Part shown: in pieces, positions 53,555-61,756 of the stretch
Position numbering within the stretch: position 1 is the stretch's first letter
How the letters are laid out: the number at the start of each line of letters is the position of its first letter
Source of the DNA: Geoanaerobacter sp964528055
GTDB lineage: Bacteria; Desulfobacterota; Desulfuromonadia; Geobacterales; DSM-12255
Reading direction: 5' to 3'
NCBI GenBank assembly: GCA_964528055.1
Contig: CAZGQM010000003.1
Location: 1-64,000, forward strand
DNA: 64,000 nucleotides
Notes under the pieces: model-generated
Told to the model about the DNA's origin: nothing
Databases searched by the model: none
What the model saw: only the letters and a program-made list of their open reading frames with translations
Position numbers and translations under genes: made by a program

Positions 53555-53935
53555 TTAGTGAGATATTTCAGCGGCTGCTGCCGCTTCTTGCAACTGAGCT
53601 GCCTCACGCGCCTGCTGAACAGCTTCAAGTTCCTTGAGCCGTTCGCCGAGCCAGTGATGGAAGGATCGACCACTTTCGTAGTTCATGACGATACCCGACT
53701 CCACAGCCCTATACAGCGTCTGCTTGAAGTCATTGGGCACTTCGTCGATCTCAGGGCCGATGGACCCTGCGGGAGTAACTTCATGGGTTATGGAAACCGG
53801 TACACCTGGACGCTCCAGGTAGAAGTGAACCACAATCTCGCCACGCGGGGAGACCCCCCCATGTGCTCCGTTCACATAGACCGGGTTGTAATCCTCGGCA
53901 AACAGGTACTTGAAAACAATCTTCGGCTTTTCCAT
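53555..53935 (-). CDS. Conserved-looking hypothetical protein
   Basis: 126 residues, with an excellent ribosome binding site (AAAAGGAGAATATAG before ATG). No signal peptide. The first half is beta-rich (KIVFKYLFAEDYNPVYVNG, GEIVVHFYLERPGVPVSI) and the second half helical, ending in an Ala/Gln/Glu coiled tail (ARE.AQLQEAAAAAE). I do not recognise the family. It is the gene upstream of corA on the same strand, 186 bases away; a CCCCGGC/GCCGGGG hairpin at about 53477-53510 lies between them. Confidence 0.7.
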   Translation of the reverse strand: MEKPKIVFKYLFAEDYNPVYVNGAHGGVSPRGEIVVHFYLERPGVPVSITHEVTPAGSIGPEIDEVPNDFKQTLYRAVESGIVMNYESGRSFHHWLGERLKELEAVQQAREAAQLQEAAAAAEISH

Positions 53936-54259
53936 CTATATTCTCCTTTTCTTGAACCGGGGCCATCCTTGGATCCCCGGCAAAAATCCCCCATTCCTGG
54001 AATGCGGGGTTACTTACAGTGAATGATTCTGGCAGATCTCTATTTCACCCATATTGCAGTCAGGTAACGATTTGCAACAAACGGCCGTAAAGTTTTGCTG
54101 AAATTGAAAGCCTGTAGTTTGTTGCATAATCGGTACATGGCAGTAATTCGATTGTCAAAATGATGTGATACCCTGATCACACGAATATCATTGCATGGAC
54201 GCCTTGCATATCACCCTCCACGTGAGGTTGTGCAAAAGCCCCTACAGGAGAATACTATT
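53936..54259. other. Divergent intergenic region with shared promoter block
   Basis: 324 bases. The half near 53936 should carry the promoter of the minus gene. The half from 54121 has the conserved block annotated separately, then a stretch with CCTCCACGTGAGG, a short inverted repeat near 54210-54226, and AGGAG before the ATG at 54260. Nothing else is supported. Confidence 0.45.
54121..54170 (+). promoter_or_regulatory. Conserved upstream block of a small-protein gene, copy 1
   Basis: GTTGCATAATCGGTACATGG, CAGTAATTCGATTGTCAAAA, TGATGTGATA. About 40 of 51 bases match the block at 57680-57730, which also precedes a small-protein gene at a similar distance. Suggests a shared promoter or operator. 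Confidence 0.5.
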
Positions 54260-54460
54260 ATGAGCGAAGCAGTGAACCTGCTCACACTTACCCTTGCGGT
54301 GATGGATGACCTCCAGCAGGCCTTTCTGAAGTGCGAACAGAAGAGCGTTGAAGCCCGCATTCTGTCAGCTATCGCCTCGGTCAGGATGCTCCATGACAAT
54401 CTTGCTGAATCGGAATTCTCATACCCTGACTGTGATCGGGAAGAACTTCGCTGTGCCTGA
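54260..54460 (+). CDS. Small conserved protein, family member 1
   Basis: 66 residues, with CAGGAG before the ATG. The sequence LTLAVMDDLQQAFLKCEQKS, then EARILSAIASVRMLHDNLAE, is clearly related to the product at 61975 (VINDLQQAFVACPDRP; LILSAIVSVKKVHDLL) and more loosely to the one at 59091 on the minus strand. It should be two amphipathic helices with one conserved Cys, cytoplasmic, function unknown. It ends 47 bases before the exosortase gene, which may share its promoter. Confidence 0.7.
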   Translation: MSEAVNLLTLTLAVMDDLQQAFLKCEQKSVEARILSAIASVRMLHDNLAESEFSYPDCDREELRCA

Positions 54461-54507
54461 AATCATACTATTGAGCCGTCACAGACGGTATCAGCCCGCG
54501 TCCGGCC

Positions 54508-55476
54508 ATGCAAACCCCTGAGGAGGCTACTTCATCACCGTTTGGGCCTCGATTGACCTTTGAGGGGTATCCATCCGCACTCCGCTTCGCTCTGCTCTGC
54601 ACAATGCTACTGCTTGCAGCGCTCTGGCTGGAGCCTTACCTCGCGCCACTCTGCCGCGCCACCGCAGTACAGTTGAATGCACTTCTTGGCCTCGCCGGAC
54701 TTTCACCCCACGTACAGGGGGATTTGGTAACTCTTTCGGGGTTTACCGTTCGGATAGTCCCTGAATGCACCCCTCTTTACGCCTCGCTGCTGTATGGCGC
54801 ATTCGTTATGGCACAGCCCGCAACTTGGAGTCGCACCCTGGCCGGACTGACAGTGGGTACACTGGTTATCACCTCTTTTAATCTCATCCGGATTGCCATT
54901 GTTACCGTTGCTGGTCCTGCTGTCTCTCCCCTTATGTTCGATATCCTTCATGTCTATTTTGGTCAGGTCGCCATGCTGATGCTTGTGGTGGCAGCCGCCC
55001 TGGTCTGGTTGAGATGTAGTGCCGGTGGGCCACCTCCGTTTACGTTTCTGCTGCGGGCAGGCATTATCGCCTCGGCGTTATTCATCCCATGGATTGCTTT
55101 CAACCGCTCTTATGTAGCGTTTCTCGACAATCTGGTCTCGGCACTATTCTCTCTGTTGTACCCCGGCTACCAGCTTCTGACGCCCCGTCCCTTCCCCATC
55201 TACAATCACACATTTGCGGTACCGCTGTTTCTGGCACTTCTCCTGGCAAGTCGCAACAACTGGAGATGGAGCCGGCTTCCGGCGATAGCAGGCGGAGTCT
55301 GCGTCATTGCCTGCTGGCACACCCTTTTCCGGGTCAGCCATGTTGTTTGGACCGCCCTAGATATGGCGGAAATAATGCCGCTCCATCAAGGTATCTATCT
55401 ATTGGGTCAATTCCTTCTGCCGTTCCTGCTATGCCTCCTTCTGTACAGTCGCTCGTACCGTCAGGAGAACTTCTGA
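54508..55476 (+). CDS. Exosortase (membrane transpeptidase-like sorting enzyme)
   Basis: 322 residues with about eight transmembrane helices. The exosortase catalytic set is present: Cys87 in IVPECTPLYASLLYG, Arg128 in FNLIRIAIVTVAG and His148 in FDILHVYFGQ. The mechanism is the cleavage, and probably the re-attachment, of proteins with a C-terminal motif-helix-basic tail. Substrate candidates are encoded at 22554, 26772, 36208, 38985, 45187 and 46336 (PTPIP tails) and perhaps 32793 and 47281. The C-terminal half (HTFAVPLFLALLLASRNNW) is extra membrane sequence. I cannot assign the exact subtype; VPLPA-type XrtD is the closest in substrate logic but is usually longer. No strong ribosome binding site, so coupling to the upstream small gene is possible. 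Confidence 0.85.
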   Translation: MQTPEEATSSPFGPRLTFEGYPSALRFALLCTMLLLAALWLEPYLAPLCRATAVQLNALLGLAGLSPHVQGDLVTLSGFTVRIVPECTPLYASLLYGAFVMAQPATWSRTLAGLTVGTLVITSFNLIRIAIVTVAGPAVSPLMFDILHVYFGQVAMLMLVVAAALVWLRCSAGGPPPFTFLLRAGIIASALFIPWIAFNRSYVAFLDNLVSALFSLLYPGYQLLTPRPFPIYNHTFAVPLFLALLLASRNNWRWSRLPAIAGGVCVIACWHTLFRVSHVVWTALDMAEIMPLHQGIYLLGQFLLPFLLCLLLYSRSYRQENF

Positions 55477-55517
55477 TGTACTCTCTACTCAACGACGGTT
55501 GACCGATTGGTGGGATA

Positions 55518-56399
55518 TCATATATGCCTTCTTTCCATCTGCATCCCGAACCAGAGCAGCAGGTCAAGAATGGCGAATGTTACGGCATGCACCGAATAGC
55601 GGGTGGGTGGGTACTTTGGGTTTGCATGCGGGGTGTGTGCGCCGTTGTCGCTGGTGATCTTGTAAATCATCTCGGCAAAGCGGTCGATGATCTTGTAGCG
55701 CTCAACCTGTCCGGTTTCTGCAAGATGCTTGTAGGCACCAACGATATTCAGTTCTCCTGCAACGAAACGTTTCGGCATCATCTCTTCATCGGCCCGGTTC
55801 AGAGCCAGATAGATCTTTTCCTGCAGACGCCTCAGGCAACCGAGACTGTTCTTGATAACAGTGAAATCAGCGGTATCGATCTCTTTCAGACAGGTTATCA
55901 GCTCCTGTTCGGCCTCTTTATCGAGAAAACGATCGATGACCGCAAACACATCCGGATAGGCGAGACGCACCTTGACCCACTCCAGTTTTCCCGCCTCTGC
56001 CAGCAGGAACGCGATCATCGTCATTTCATCGTGACCTTTTGAATAGACCCGCAGCGTCCCTTCATACAACTCTTTCAGATTGCTGTACTGGTCAGTCTCG
56101 CCGGTAAGTACGACCAGCGGCAGATGGGAGGCCTTCTCGCCGAAATATTTAATGGCAGCCGTAATAAAGCTGTTGTCGGGGACCTCCTGCCGCCGGCTCT
56201 TCATGCATTTTACATCCAGAATGATCCCGACGATTGTCCCACCTTCCTCCCCTTCGAAAAGCTCCTTCCCTTCTTCAAGGCTTCCGGCGTGCCGCAACAG
56301 GATATTGAACCGTTGAACATCCCGGTAGAGAGCCTCTACGTAGGGAAGCGAGTCGTCGATGATCAGCATCGTAAGCGGTACTGCAGTTGCTGCGGCCAT
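55518..56399 (-). CDS. Response regulator with unknown C-terminal domain
   Basis: 293 residues. The receiver domain (1-125) has the acidic pair in LIIDDSLPYVEAL, the phospho-acceptor Asp in GIILDVKCMKSR, Thr in VVLTGETDQYS and Lys in RVYSKGHDE. The phospho-site loop is longer than usual (GIILDVKCMKSRRQEVPDNS). The remaining 170 residues are helical and carry no DNA-binding, GGDEF or HD motif that I recognise (LGCLRRLQEKIYLALNRADE; YSVHAVTFAILDLLLWFGM). The ATG overlaps the stop of the histidine kinase gene by one base, so the pair is translationally coupled. Confidence 0.8.
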   Translation of the reverse strand: MAAATAVPLTMLIIDDSLPYVEALYRDVQRFNILLRHAGSLEEGKELFEGEEGGTIVGIILDVKCMKSRRQEVPDNSFITAAIKYFGEKASHLPLVVLTGETDQYSNLKELYEGTLRVYSKGHDEMTMIAFLLAEAGKLEWVKVRLAYPDVFAVIDRFLDKEAEQELITCLKEIDTADFTVIKNSLGCLRRLQEKIYLALNRADEEMMPKRFVAGELNIVGAYKHLAETGQVERYKIIDRFAEMIYKITSDNGAHTPHANPKYPPTRYSVHAVTFAILDLLLWFGMQMERRHI

Positions 56400-57553
56400 C
56401 AGATTCCCCCTTTGGGAAGTGTTATTCTGAAATGGAGAGGATGTTCATCGCGGATAATCTCGAAAGAGCCGTTATGCGCTTCTATCACCTTCCCGACCCA
56501 GGCACCCCCCAGACCCTCACCGGGGCTGTCACCGCTTTTTCCTCCAAAGGCCATGAAATCCCTTTCAGTAAGGTTTTCCGGGAAACGGCGGCCATTATTC
56601 GTATAGTCGATGACGACGCTTCTGCGTCGTTCGCTGATGCGGAAGAGCAGTTGAGCATCTTTTGGGTTTACTGGAAATCCGTGTATCTCGGCATTGCGAA
56701 TGAGATTGTTAAGGGCTTCGATGAATGAATGGCGGTGCAGTCGCACCGGTATGGCTCTGTCACACTGCACGACTATTGAGAATTTCGTGGCATAGAGCGG
56801 GACGATCTCTAGTCGGAACAACCGACATATGTCGATTTCGAGAAAATCATCCCGACTGATTTCATGGGCAACCAGTTCACGGGCGGTTTCTAAAATATCG
56901 TTGATATGGGTCAGGCTGGTCAAGGCATTCGACAGTGCTTCACCAACGGTTTCAAGGGTTCCGTCGAGTCTTTTGGCAAGCGGTTCTTCCAGCATATTTT
57001 TCGATTCGAGAAATGAAATAATTGCCGATATGGGAGATTTCGCCATCTGGATATTCGGCTTCACGTTGTGATTCAGGTGCCTCAGGATATTATACTCGGC
57101 GTCATGTTTCTCTTCGACCAGCTTGCGATTGACCCTGTGCGACAGAAACACCACCGCCGCGTCGAGCGTTATGGCGACAGTTACACCGATGACAATCAGC
57201 AGGGATATGATGAGAGTTCCACAGCTCGTAAACAGGTAATAGGTAACCGGGATCAGCAGCACTCCGAGAGTCGCGGTAGCACCGATTCTTTTTGCCGGCG
57301 TGCTCAGATACGTCCAGATATATGCGCAGAGTACCAGTACGCCGAGATCCATGGAGAGGCTTGTCAGAGAGGGGGTAAAGGATGGCCTGTTGAGCAGAAT
57401 GGAGAAATGCATGCTGAAGAGAAGCTTGATCAGGTTTAAGAGAACCCAGTGAAGTAAGTTGGTCTGCAGCAGGAAGTAGACAAACAGGGCAATCGCCATG
57501 CAGATCATTATATTTGAGGTAAAGAGTTTTCTGTTTGGCAGGAACATTTTCAA
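56399..57553 (-). CDS. Membrane sensor histidine kinase
   Basis: 384 residues. Up to about 135 residues of membrane helices (IMICMAIALFVYFLLQTN, LLISLLIVIGVTVAITLD) with hardly any periplasmic domain, so it probably senses something in or near the membrane. The dimerisation helix holds LNHNVKPNIQMAKSPI, where His-Asn-Val-Lys-Pro replaces the common HELRTP. The ATPase part has the N box EALNNLIRNAEIHG, a G1 box changed to TNNGRRFPEN (Asn for the usual Asp) and G2 SPGEGLGGAWVGKVIEAHNG. The altered boxes may lower activity. Coupled to the response regulator gene. Confidence 0.82.
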   Translation of the reverse strand: MKMFLPNRKLFTSNIMICMAIALFVYFLLQTNLLHWVLLNLIKLLFSMHFSILLNRPSFTPSLTSLSMDLGVLVLCAYIWTYLSTPAKRIGATATLGVLLIPVTYYLFTSCGTLIISLLIVIGVTVAITLDAAVVFLSHRVNRKLVEEKHDAEYNILRHLNHNVKPNIQMAKSPISAIISFLESKNMLEEPLAKRLDGTLETVGEALSNALTSLTHINDILETARELVAHEISRDDFLEIDICRLFRLEIVPLYATKFSIVVQCDRAIPVRLHRHSFIEALNNLIRNAEIHGFPVNPKDAQLLFRISERRRSVVIDYTNNGRRFPENLTERDFMAFGGKSGDSPGEGLGGAWVGKVIEAHNGSFEIIRDEHPLHFRITLPKGGI

Positions 57554-57679
57554 TAGTTGATCCGTGATTCATTCGGGAAGGGAGTAGAAGCCTGTGGGAA
57601 AGTACTCTTCTACCCTACCCAATCATGGTTACGATTATGTGGCAGTTGGATAAATGTTGTGTGAATCATGATCAATATT

Positions 57680-57730
57680 GTTGCGTAATCGCTACCTGAC
57701 GTTAATTCAGTTGTCAAAATGAAGTGATAG
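57680..57730 (+). promoter_or_regulatory. Conserved upstream block of a small-protein gene, copy 2
   Basis: GTTGCGTAATCGCTACCTGA, CGTTAATTCAGTTGTCAAAA, TGAAGTGATAG. Matches the block at 54121-54170, including TTGTCAAAATGA.GTGATA without a gap. It ends 50 bases before the ATG at 57781. Confidence 0.5.
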
Positions 57731-57780
57731 GATGACGGTAACGAGACTACTACATCAATAAACCTAAGGAGCAGTTCCTC

Positions 57781-57969
57781 ATGACCAACAACAGCCCAAC
57801 CTGTATCGATTGCCGCTGCAAGGCTGTCAGCCACAAAACCGAGCGCCACGGCCGCCACCTGACCATGAAAGAGATCAACTTTTCCTGCGGAGCTCGCCAG
57901 AAAGAGACCTTCACCACTAACGGTAATGTCGGTAAGGTCGAATTCATCGGCTGTGACTGCGCAGCCTGA
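57781..57969 (+). CDS. Small cysteine-rich protein
   Basis: 62 residues, with AAGGAGCAG before the ATG. Cysteines are grouped as CIDCRC near the start, a single Cys in FSCGARQKE and CDCAA at the end. This layout could bind zinc or an iron-sulfur centre. No signal peptide. It is followed 17 bases later by a zinc-ribbon protein gene, so they are one operon. Family not recognised. Confidence 0.65.
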   Translation: MTNNSPTCIDCRCKAVSHKTERHGRHLTMKEINFSCGARQKETFTTNGNVGKVEFIGCDCAA

Positions 57970-57986
57970 TACAGGAGAAAGAGTTT

Positions 57987-58202
57987 ATGAAAAAAGGCTA
58001 TCTCTGCCCGGACTGCGGCAACAGGGAGACAGGCAGGCTTGAGATCATCTCCAGTGACCGCCCGTCGCTCTCGGTCCTGATGGCACCGCAGAAGCTCCTC
58101 AGGAGGCCGGATATCTGGATTTCATGCACGAATTGCGGCTGGCTTGCAGACGTGGATATATTCCGCGCCAGGAAGACATGGAAATCTTGTGAAGCCCATT
58201 AA
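57987..58202 (+). CDS. Small zinc-ribbon protein
   Basis: 71 residues, with AGGAGAAAG before the ATG. Two CxxC knuckles, YLCPDCGNRE at 6-15 and ISCTNCGWLA at about 45-54, form a classical zinc ribbon; the part between is basic (PQKLLRRPDIW). Such proteins often bind nucleic acid or act as adaptors, but nothing here tells which. Second gene of the small operon beginning at 57781. Confidence 0.75.
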   Translation: MKKGYLCPDCGNRETGRLEIISSDRPSLSVLMAPQKLLRRPDIWISCTNCGWLADVDIFRARKTWKSCEAH

Positions 58203-58343
58203 AAGCAACCAGACGTCTTATCAACTGTATAAACCATGGATGTAACCAACATTTTACAGAAAAGTCACACCAAAGAAACATTACAAACTGTAATATCCCC
58301 TCAAGGTTTATATTTTTAGAGTAACTAAAAGGGGAGATTGATC

Positions 58344-59024
58344 ATGAAGAGAGTAGTATTGGCAGTCCTGATGTTGATGAGCCTTTCGGCTATCCAGGCA
58401 AGTGCAGAAGACGATAACCGCTGTGGGGAGGTTCTTCCGCATGGTCTGAAATTTACCCACGACTGCATGTCGATCAAAAGCGAACATCATATCAACTTCT
58501 ACCGTGACTTTGCAGCTATCAACGCTGACGGTACGATCAACTCGGTAACCGAAATCCCTGCCGGAACCAACGCCAAATGGGAAACAGATCCTGCAACCGG
58601 CCAGCTCGCCTGGGAACTCAAGAAGGGGATACCGCGGGTCATCAATTATCTCAGCTACACAGGGAACTACGGCATGGTTCCCAGAACCGTGGGCGGAGAC
58701 GGCGATCCCCTGGACGTGCTGGTTATCGGAGGCCATCAGCTTCGCGGTTCGGTTGCCCCTGTAAAACTTGTCGGAGTTCTCAAACTGGATGAAAAAGGAA
58801 ATCGTGACGACAAACTGATTGCCGTGCTCCCCGGCTCTCCCCTGGATGTGCCTGGAATCAACAACATAAGCGAACTTGATGCCAAGTACTTCCCCGGGAT
58901 CAAGAGCATCATAGAGACCTGGTTCACGAGCTACAAAGGGCCTGGCGCAATGATTTCCCTCGGATTTGAAGATTATGACGGCGCAAAGGCAATTCTTGAT
59001 GCGGCAGTAGCCAACTTCAAATAA
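58344..59024 (+). CDS. ppa: Secreted family I inorganic pyrophosphatase
   Basis: 226 residues with a clear signal peptide (VVLAVLMLMSLSAIQASA), unusual because most family I pyrophosphatases are cytoplasmic. The signature GDGDPLDVLV supplies the metal-binding aspartates, and INYLSYTGNYGMVPRT, RGSVAPVKLVGVL and FEDYDGAK follow the family. It should hydrolyse pyrophosphate in the periplasm. AAGGGGAGATTGATC precedes the ATG. A good terminator follows. It is next to the polyphosphate genes and in the same window as several secreted phosphoesterases. Confidence 0.92.
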   Translation: MKRVVLAVLMLMSLSAIQASAEDDNRCGEVLPHGLKFTHDCMSIKSEHHINFYRDFAAINADGTINSVTEIPAGTNAKWETDPATGQLAWELKKGIPRVINYLSYTGNYGMVPRTVGGDGDPLDVLVIGGHQLRGSVAPVKLVGVLKLDEKGNRDDKLIAVLPGSPLDVPGINNISELDAKYFPGIKSIIETWFTSYKGPGAMISLGFEDYDGAKAILDAAVANFK

Positions 59025-59042
59025 TAGTAGCCGCATACATGA

Positions 59043-59076
59043 AAACAGGCTGCTCCATTCGGGGCAGCCTGTTCTT
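59043..59076. terminator. Bidirectional terminator between convergent genes
   Basis: AACAGGCTGC and GCAGCCTGTT form the stem. Plus strand ends in CTTATT; the minus strand ends in TTTTC. It serves the pyrophosphatase gene (plus) and the small gene at 59091 (minus). Confidence 0.82.
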
Positions 59077-59090
59077 ATTGGCCGACGAAA

Positions 59091-59258
59091 TCATTTACAG
59101 CCAGCATCCTGAATATCGAGCTGCAGTTGTCTGGCTGCCCTGAGTGCTGAGAGAAGGAGATCTTCAGTGGGGCCATGTGGGCAATCGGAGTAGGCACGCT
59201 GCAATGTTTGAATCATCTTGTCGGCATCGTAGTAGAGTGTCATAAGGCGCTGGTTCAT
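59091..59258 (-). CDS. Small conserved protein, family member 3
   Basis: 55 residues, encoded on the minus strand with CAGGAGAAACAA before the ATG. The product starts MNQRLMTLYYDADKMIQTLQ and continues RAYSDCPHGPTEDLLLSALR. The CP..PTE..LLSAL part matches CPDRPTEGLILSAI of the 61975 product, and TLQRAYSDC parallels DLQQAFVAC. It therefore belongs to the same short helical family. It ends at the shared terminator and lies just downstream of ppk. Confidence 0.68.
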   Translation of the reverse strand: MNQRLMTLYYDADKMIQTLQRAYSDCPHGPTEDLLLSALRAARQLQLDIQDAGCK

Positions 59259-59369
59259 TTTGTTTCTCCTGCGTGGATGGAATAGCTACTGCGTATCATT
59301 TTTTCGTTACCGTTGTATGGCAGCATCGAAAAAATTGCGCAAATAAGCTTTCCATAACTATCCGCTCCC

Positions 59370-61556
59370 TCACGAGCTGGTGTGCAGGGTAAATCCGCGG
59401 TTCAGCTTTTTCTTTTTGAGGCGTGCACCGGCATGCTGACGCTTTTCTGAAAGTGCGATAAGCACCTCGTGGCTGCCACGAGGATCGTCCCCTTCCTGGG
59501 GGATCAGCTGCCGATAGCTGCCATCCGGCTGCATTTCCCATGCGCTCCGACGGTCATTGAGCTGGACTTCGATCAAAGTCCGGAGCTCTTTTCGCAATTG
59601 TGGCGCTTCAACAGGGGCCAGGATCTCCACCCGGTACTCGAGATTGCGCTTCATGGCGTCAGCCGATGAGATGAAATACTCCTCCTTGCCCCCGTTGCGG
59701 AAGTAATACAAGCGGGCATGCTCAAGAAATCTACCGACAACGCTGATGATCCGCATGTTCTCCGACAGCCCCGGCACCCCCGGTCGCAACCTGCAGGAAT
59801 CGCGAATAATCAGGTCAACCTTTACACCTGCTTGTGAAGCGCGGTACAACGCCTCCGCAATATCAATGTCTTCCAGGGCATTCATTTTGAACTGGATTAA
59901 TCCTGGATTTTCCGGAGTGTGGCGGTCAATTTCCCGGTCTATTTTGGAAATCAGTGATTTTTTGAGCAGTTTGGGGGCAGGAAGCAGCTTTTTGTAATTC
60001 CGCTTTGGGGTAAAACCGGTGGTCAGGTAGTTGAAAAGTTCGGTGGCATCCTGGCCAAAAGCATCGTCACAGGTCAGCAGGCCGATGTCCGAATAGATCC
60101 GTGCGGTGCCGGGGTGATAGTTGCCTGTACCGATATGGACATAGCGACGCAGACCGTTGTAATCCTGCCGAACCACCAGAATGACCTTGCAGTGGGTTTT
60201 GAGACCGACTACACCGTACGTCACATGAATCCCCGCCTCCTCCATCCGTTCGGCAAGACGGATGTTGGCAGCTTCGTCAAAGCGGGCCTTGAGTTCCACG
60301 ACCACTGCCACCTGCTTGCCGTTATTGGCAGCATGTACCAGGCAGTCGATAATCCGGCTGTCTGGAGCAGTTCGGTAGAGGGTCATCTTTACCGCCCGCA
60401 CCTTGGGATCTTCACTCGCTTCAGAGAGAAACCTCTCCACCGAGGTGGCAAACGATTCGTAGGGATGCTGAAGCAGGATGGAGCCCTGATCGCGGATTAT
60501 GTGGAAAACATTCCGAGTCGTCATGAATTGCGGATGTTCGGCAGGATAGTGCGGCAGATCGTGCAGTTCGGGATACCTGAGGGCGGCGATTTCGAACAGG
60601 TCGCGCATGGCCAGCATCCCGTCCACTGCAAACACATCGGACGTATCGTCCAGTCCGAGTTCAGCGGCAAGCATACCCCGGCGATCAGGATCCATCCCGA
60701 CACCCACCTCAAGCCGCACTATGGGAGCAAACCGGCGATCCTGCAGTTCTGATTCGATCATGGCCATCAGGTCGTCGGCCAGCTCCTCATCCCGTACGGT
60801 GTTGGCGTTACGGGTGGTACGAAAGAGTTCGCAGGCAACCACTTCCATTTCAGGGAAGAGCATATCGAGATTCAGGCACATCACCTCTTCGAGAGAGATG
60901 AAACGGTCTCCCGTCCCCACCCTCAGAAACCGGGGGATGCCGGTCCCAACAGGAACCTTGACCCTCGCCAGCAGCTCTTCCTTGCGATTTGGATAGCGAA
61001 GCGTCACCAGAATATTTAGCGACAGGTTCGACACAAACGGGAACGGATGTGCCGGATCAACTGCCTGGGGAGTGACCAGCGGGTAGATGGTAGTGAAGAA
61101 TTGGCCGCGCAACAGCTTCTTTTCATCTGAGCTGAGCGACGTCTTGGATATGATGGCAATCCCCGAATCCTGGAGCAGTGCAAGAACGTTTTTCAGTATA
61201 TGCTGCTTGTCAAAATGCAGAGTGCGAATCAATGCCTGACAAGCCTGGATCTGCTGTTCGGGGGTGCGCCCGTCAACGGAGAGGTAGTGCAAACCTGCAC
61301 CAGACTGCTGCTTGAGTCCGCCCAACCGCTTCATGAAAAATTCATCGAGATTGCTGCTGACGATTGCGAGGAATTTGATCCGCTCAAGCAACGGCGTCCG
61401 CTCATCCGCTGCCTCGTGCAGAACACGACGGTTGAATTCCAGCCAGCTCAACTCCCTGTTCAGGTAGTACTCGGGTGCATGCAGATCAATGCCGGACAAG
61501 AGGCCGGTGGAAGAGTCGATAGCTGCCGAAAGCTTCTTTCTCGTACGTGTAGACAT
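59370..61556 (-). CDS. ppk1: Polyphosphate kinase 1
   Basis: 728 residues from MSTRTRKKLS; I prefer this start because AAGGGG lies 10 bases upstream and because the longer form would overlap the stop of the small gene at 61562. Reversible synthesis of polyphosphate from ATP. Family features in order: YLNRELSWLEFNRRVLHEA at the N-terminus, HPFPFVSNLSLNI, QHPYESF, VKMTLYRTAPDSRI, VVELKARFDEAANI, TYGVVGLKTHCK, and HIGTGNYHPGTARIYSDIGL with the active-site His region. Length and order are normal. The polyphosphate:AMP phosphotransferase gene lies about 1 kb away on the other strand. Confidence 0.95.
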   Translation of the reverse strand: MSTRTRKKLSAAIDSSTGLLSGIDLHAPEYYLNRELSWLEFNRRVLHEAADERTPLLERIKFLAIVSSNLDEFFMKRLGGLKQQSGAGLHYLSVDGRTPEQQIQACQALIRTLHFDKQHILKNVLALLQDSGIAIISKTSLSSDEKKLLRGQFFTTIYPLVTPQAVDPAHPFPFVSNLSLNILVTLRYPNRKEELLARVKVPVGTGIPRFLRVGTGDRFISLEEVMCLNLDMLFPEMEVVACELFRTTRNANTVRDEELADDLMAMIESELQDRRFAPIVRLEVGVGMDPDRRGMLAAELGLDDTSDVFAVDGMLAMRDLFEIAALRYPELHDLPHYPAEHPQFMTTRNVFHIIRDQGSILLQHPYESFATSVERFLSEASEDPKVRAVKMTLYRTAPDSRIIDCLVHAANNGKQVAVVVELKARFDEAANIRLAERMEEAGIHVTYGVVGLKTHCKVILVVRQDYNGLRRYVHIGTGNYHPGTARIYSDIGLLTCDDAFGQDATELFNYLTTGFTPKRNYKKLLPAPKLLKKSLISKIDREIDRHTPENPGLIQFKMNALEDIDIAEALYRASQAGVKVDLIIRDSCRLRPGVPGLSENMRIISVVGRFLEHARLYYFRNGGKEEYFISSADAMKRNLEYRVEILAPVEAPQLRKELRTLIEVQLNDRRSAWEMQPDGSYRQLIPQEGDDPRGSHEVLIALSEKRQHAGARLKKKKLNRGFTLHTSS

Positions 61557-61561
61557 ACAGA

Positions 61562-61756
61562 CTATACCCCTTGCCATGGAACAATCCGCACCGGCAACGG
61601 CTCTGATTCCCAGGTCACTTCAGGGTAGTGCGACTTGTCGAGGCGGAGATAGGTGCCATCAACTCCCGACTCAGCCCACCAGCACTCCCGACTCCGCTCA
61701 GGCAACGAAGCGAAAAGATACAGATCACCATTCTTGTCCCGTGTTACGAAATACAT
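61562..61756 (-). CDS. Small hypothetical protein upstream of ppk1
   Basis: 64 residues, with GGAGGGTTCAAGGT before the ATG. MYFVTRDKNGDLYLFASLP, then WWAESGVDGTYLRLDKS and PVRIVPWQ, suggests a compact beta protein. The stop lies 3 bases before the preferred ppk1 start, so the two are translationally coupled. Family not recognised; the tight coupling makes a link to polyphosphate metabolism likely (inference). Confidence 0.65.
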   Translation of the reverse strand: MYFVTRDKNGDLYLFASLPERSRECWWAESGVDGTYLRLDKSHYPEVTWESEPLPVRIVPWQGV

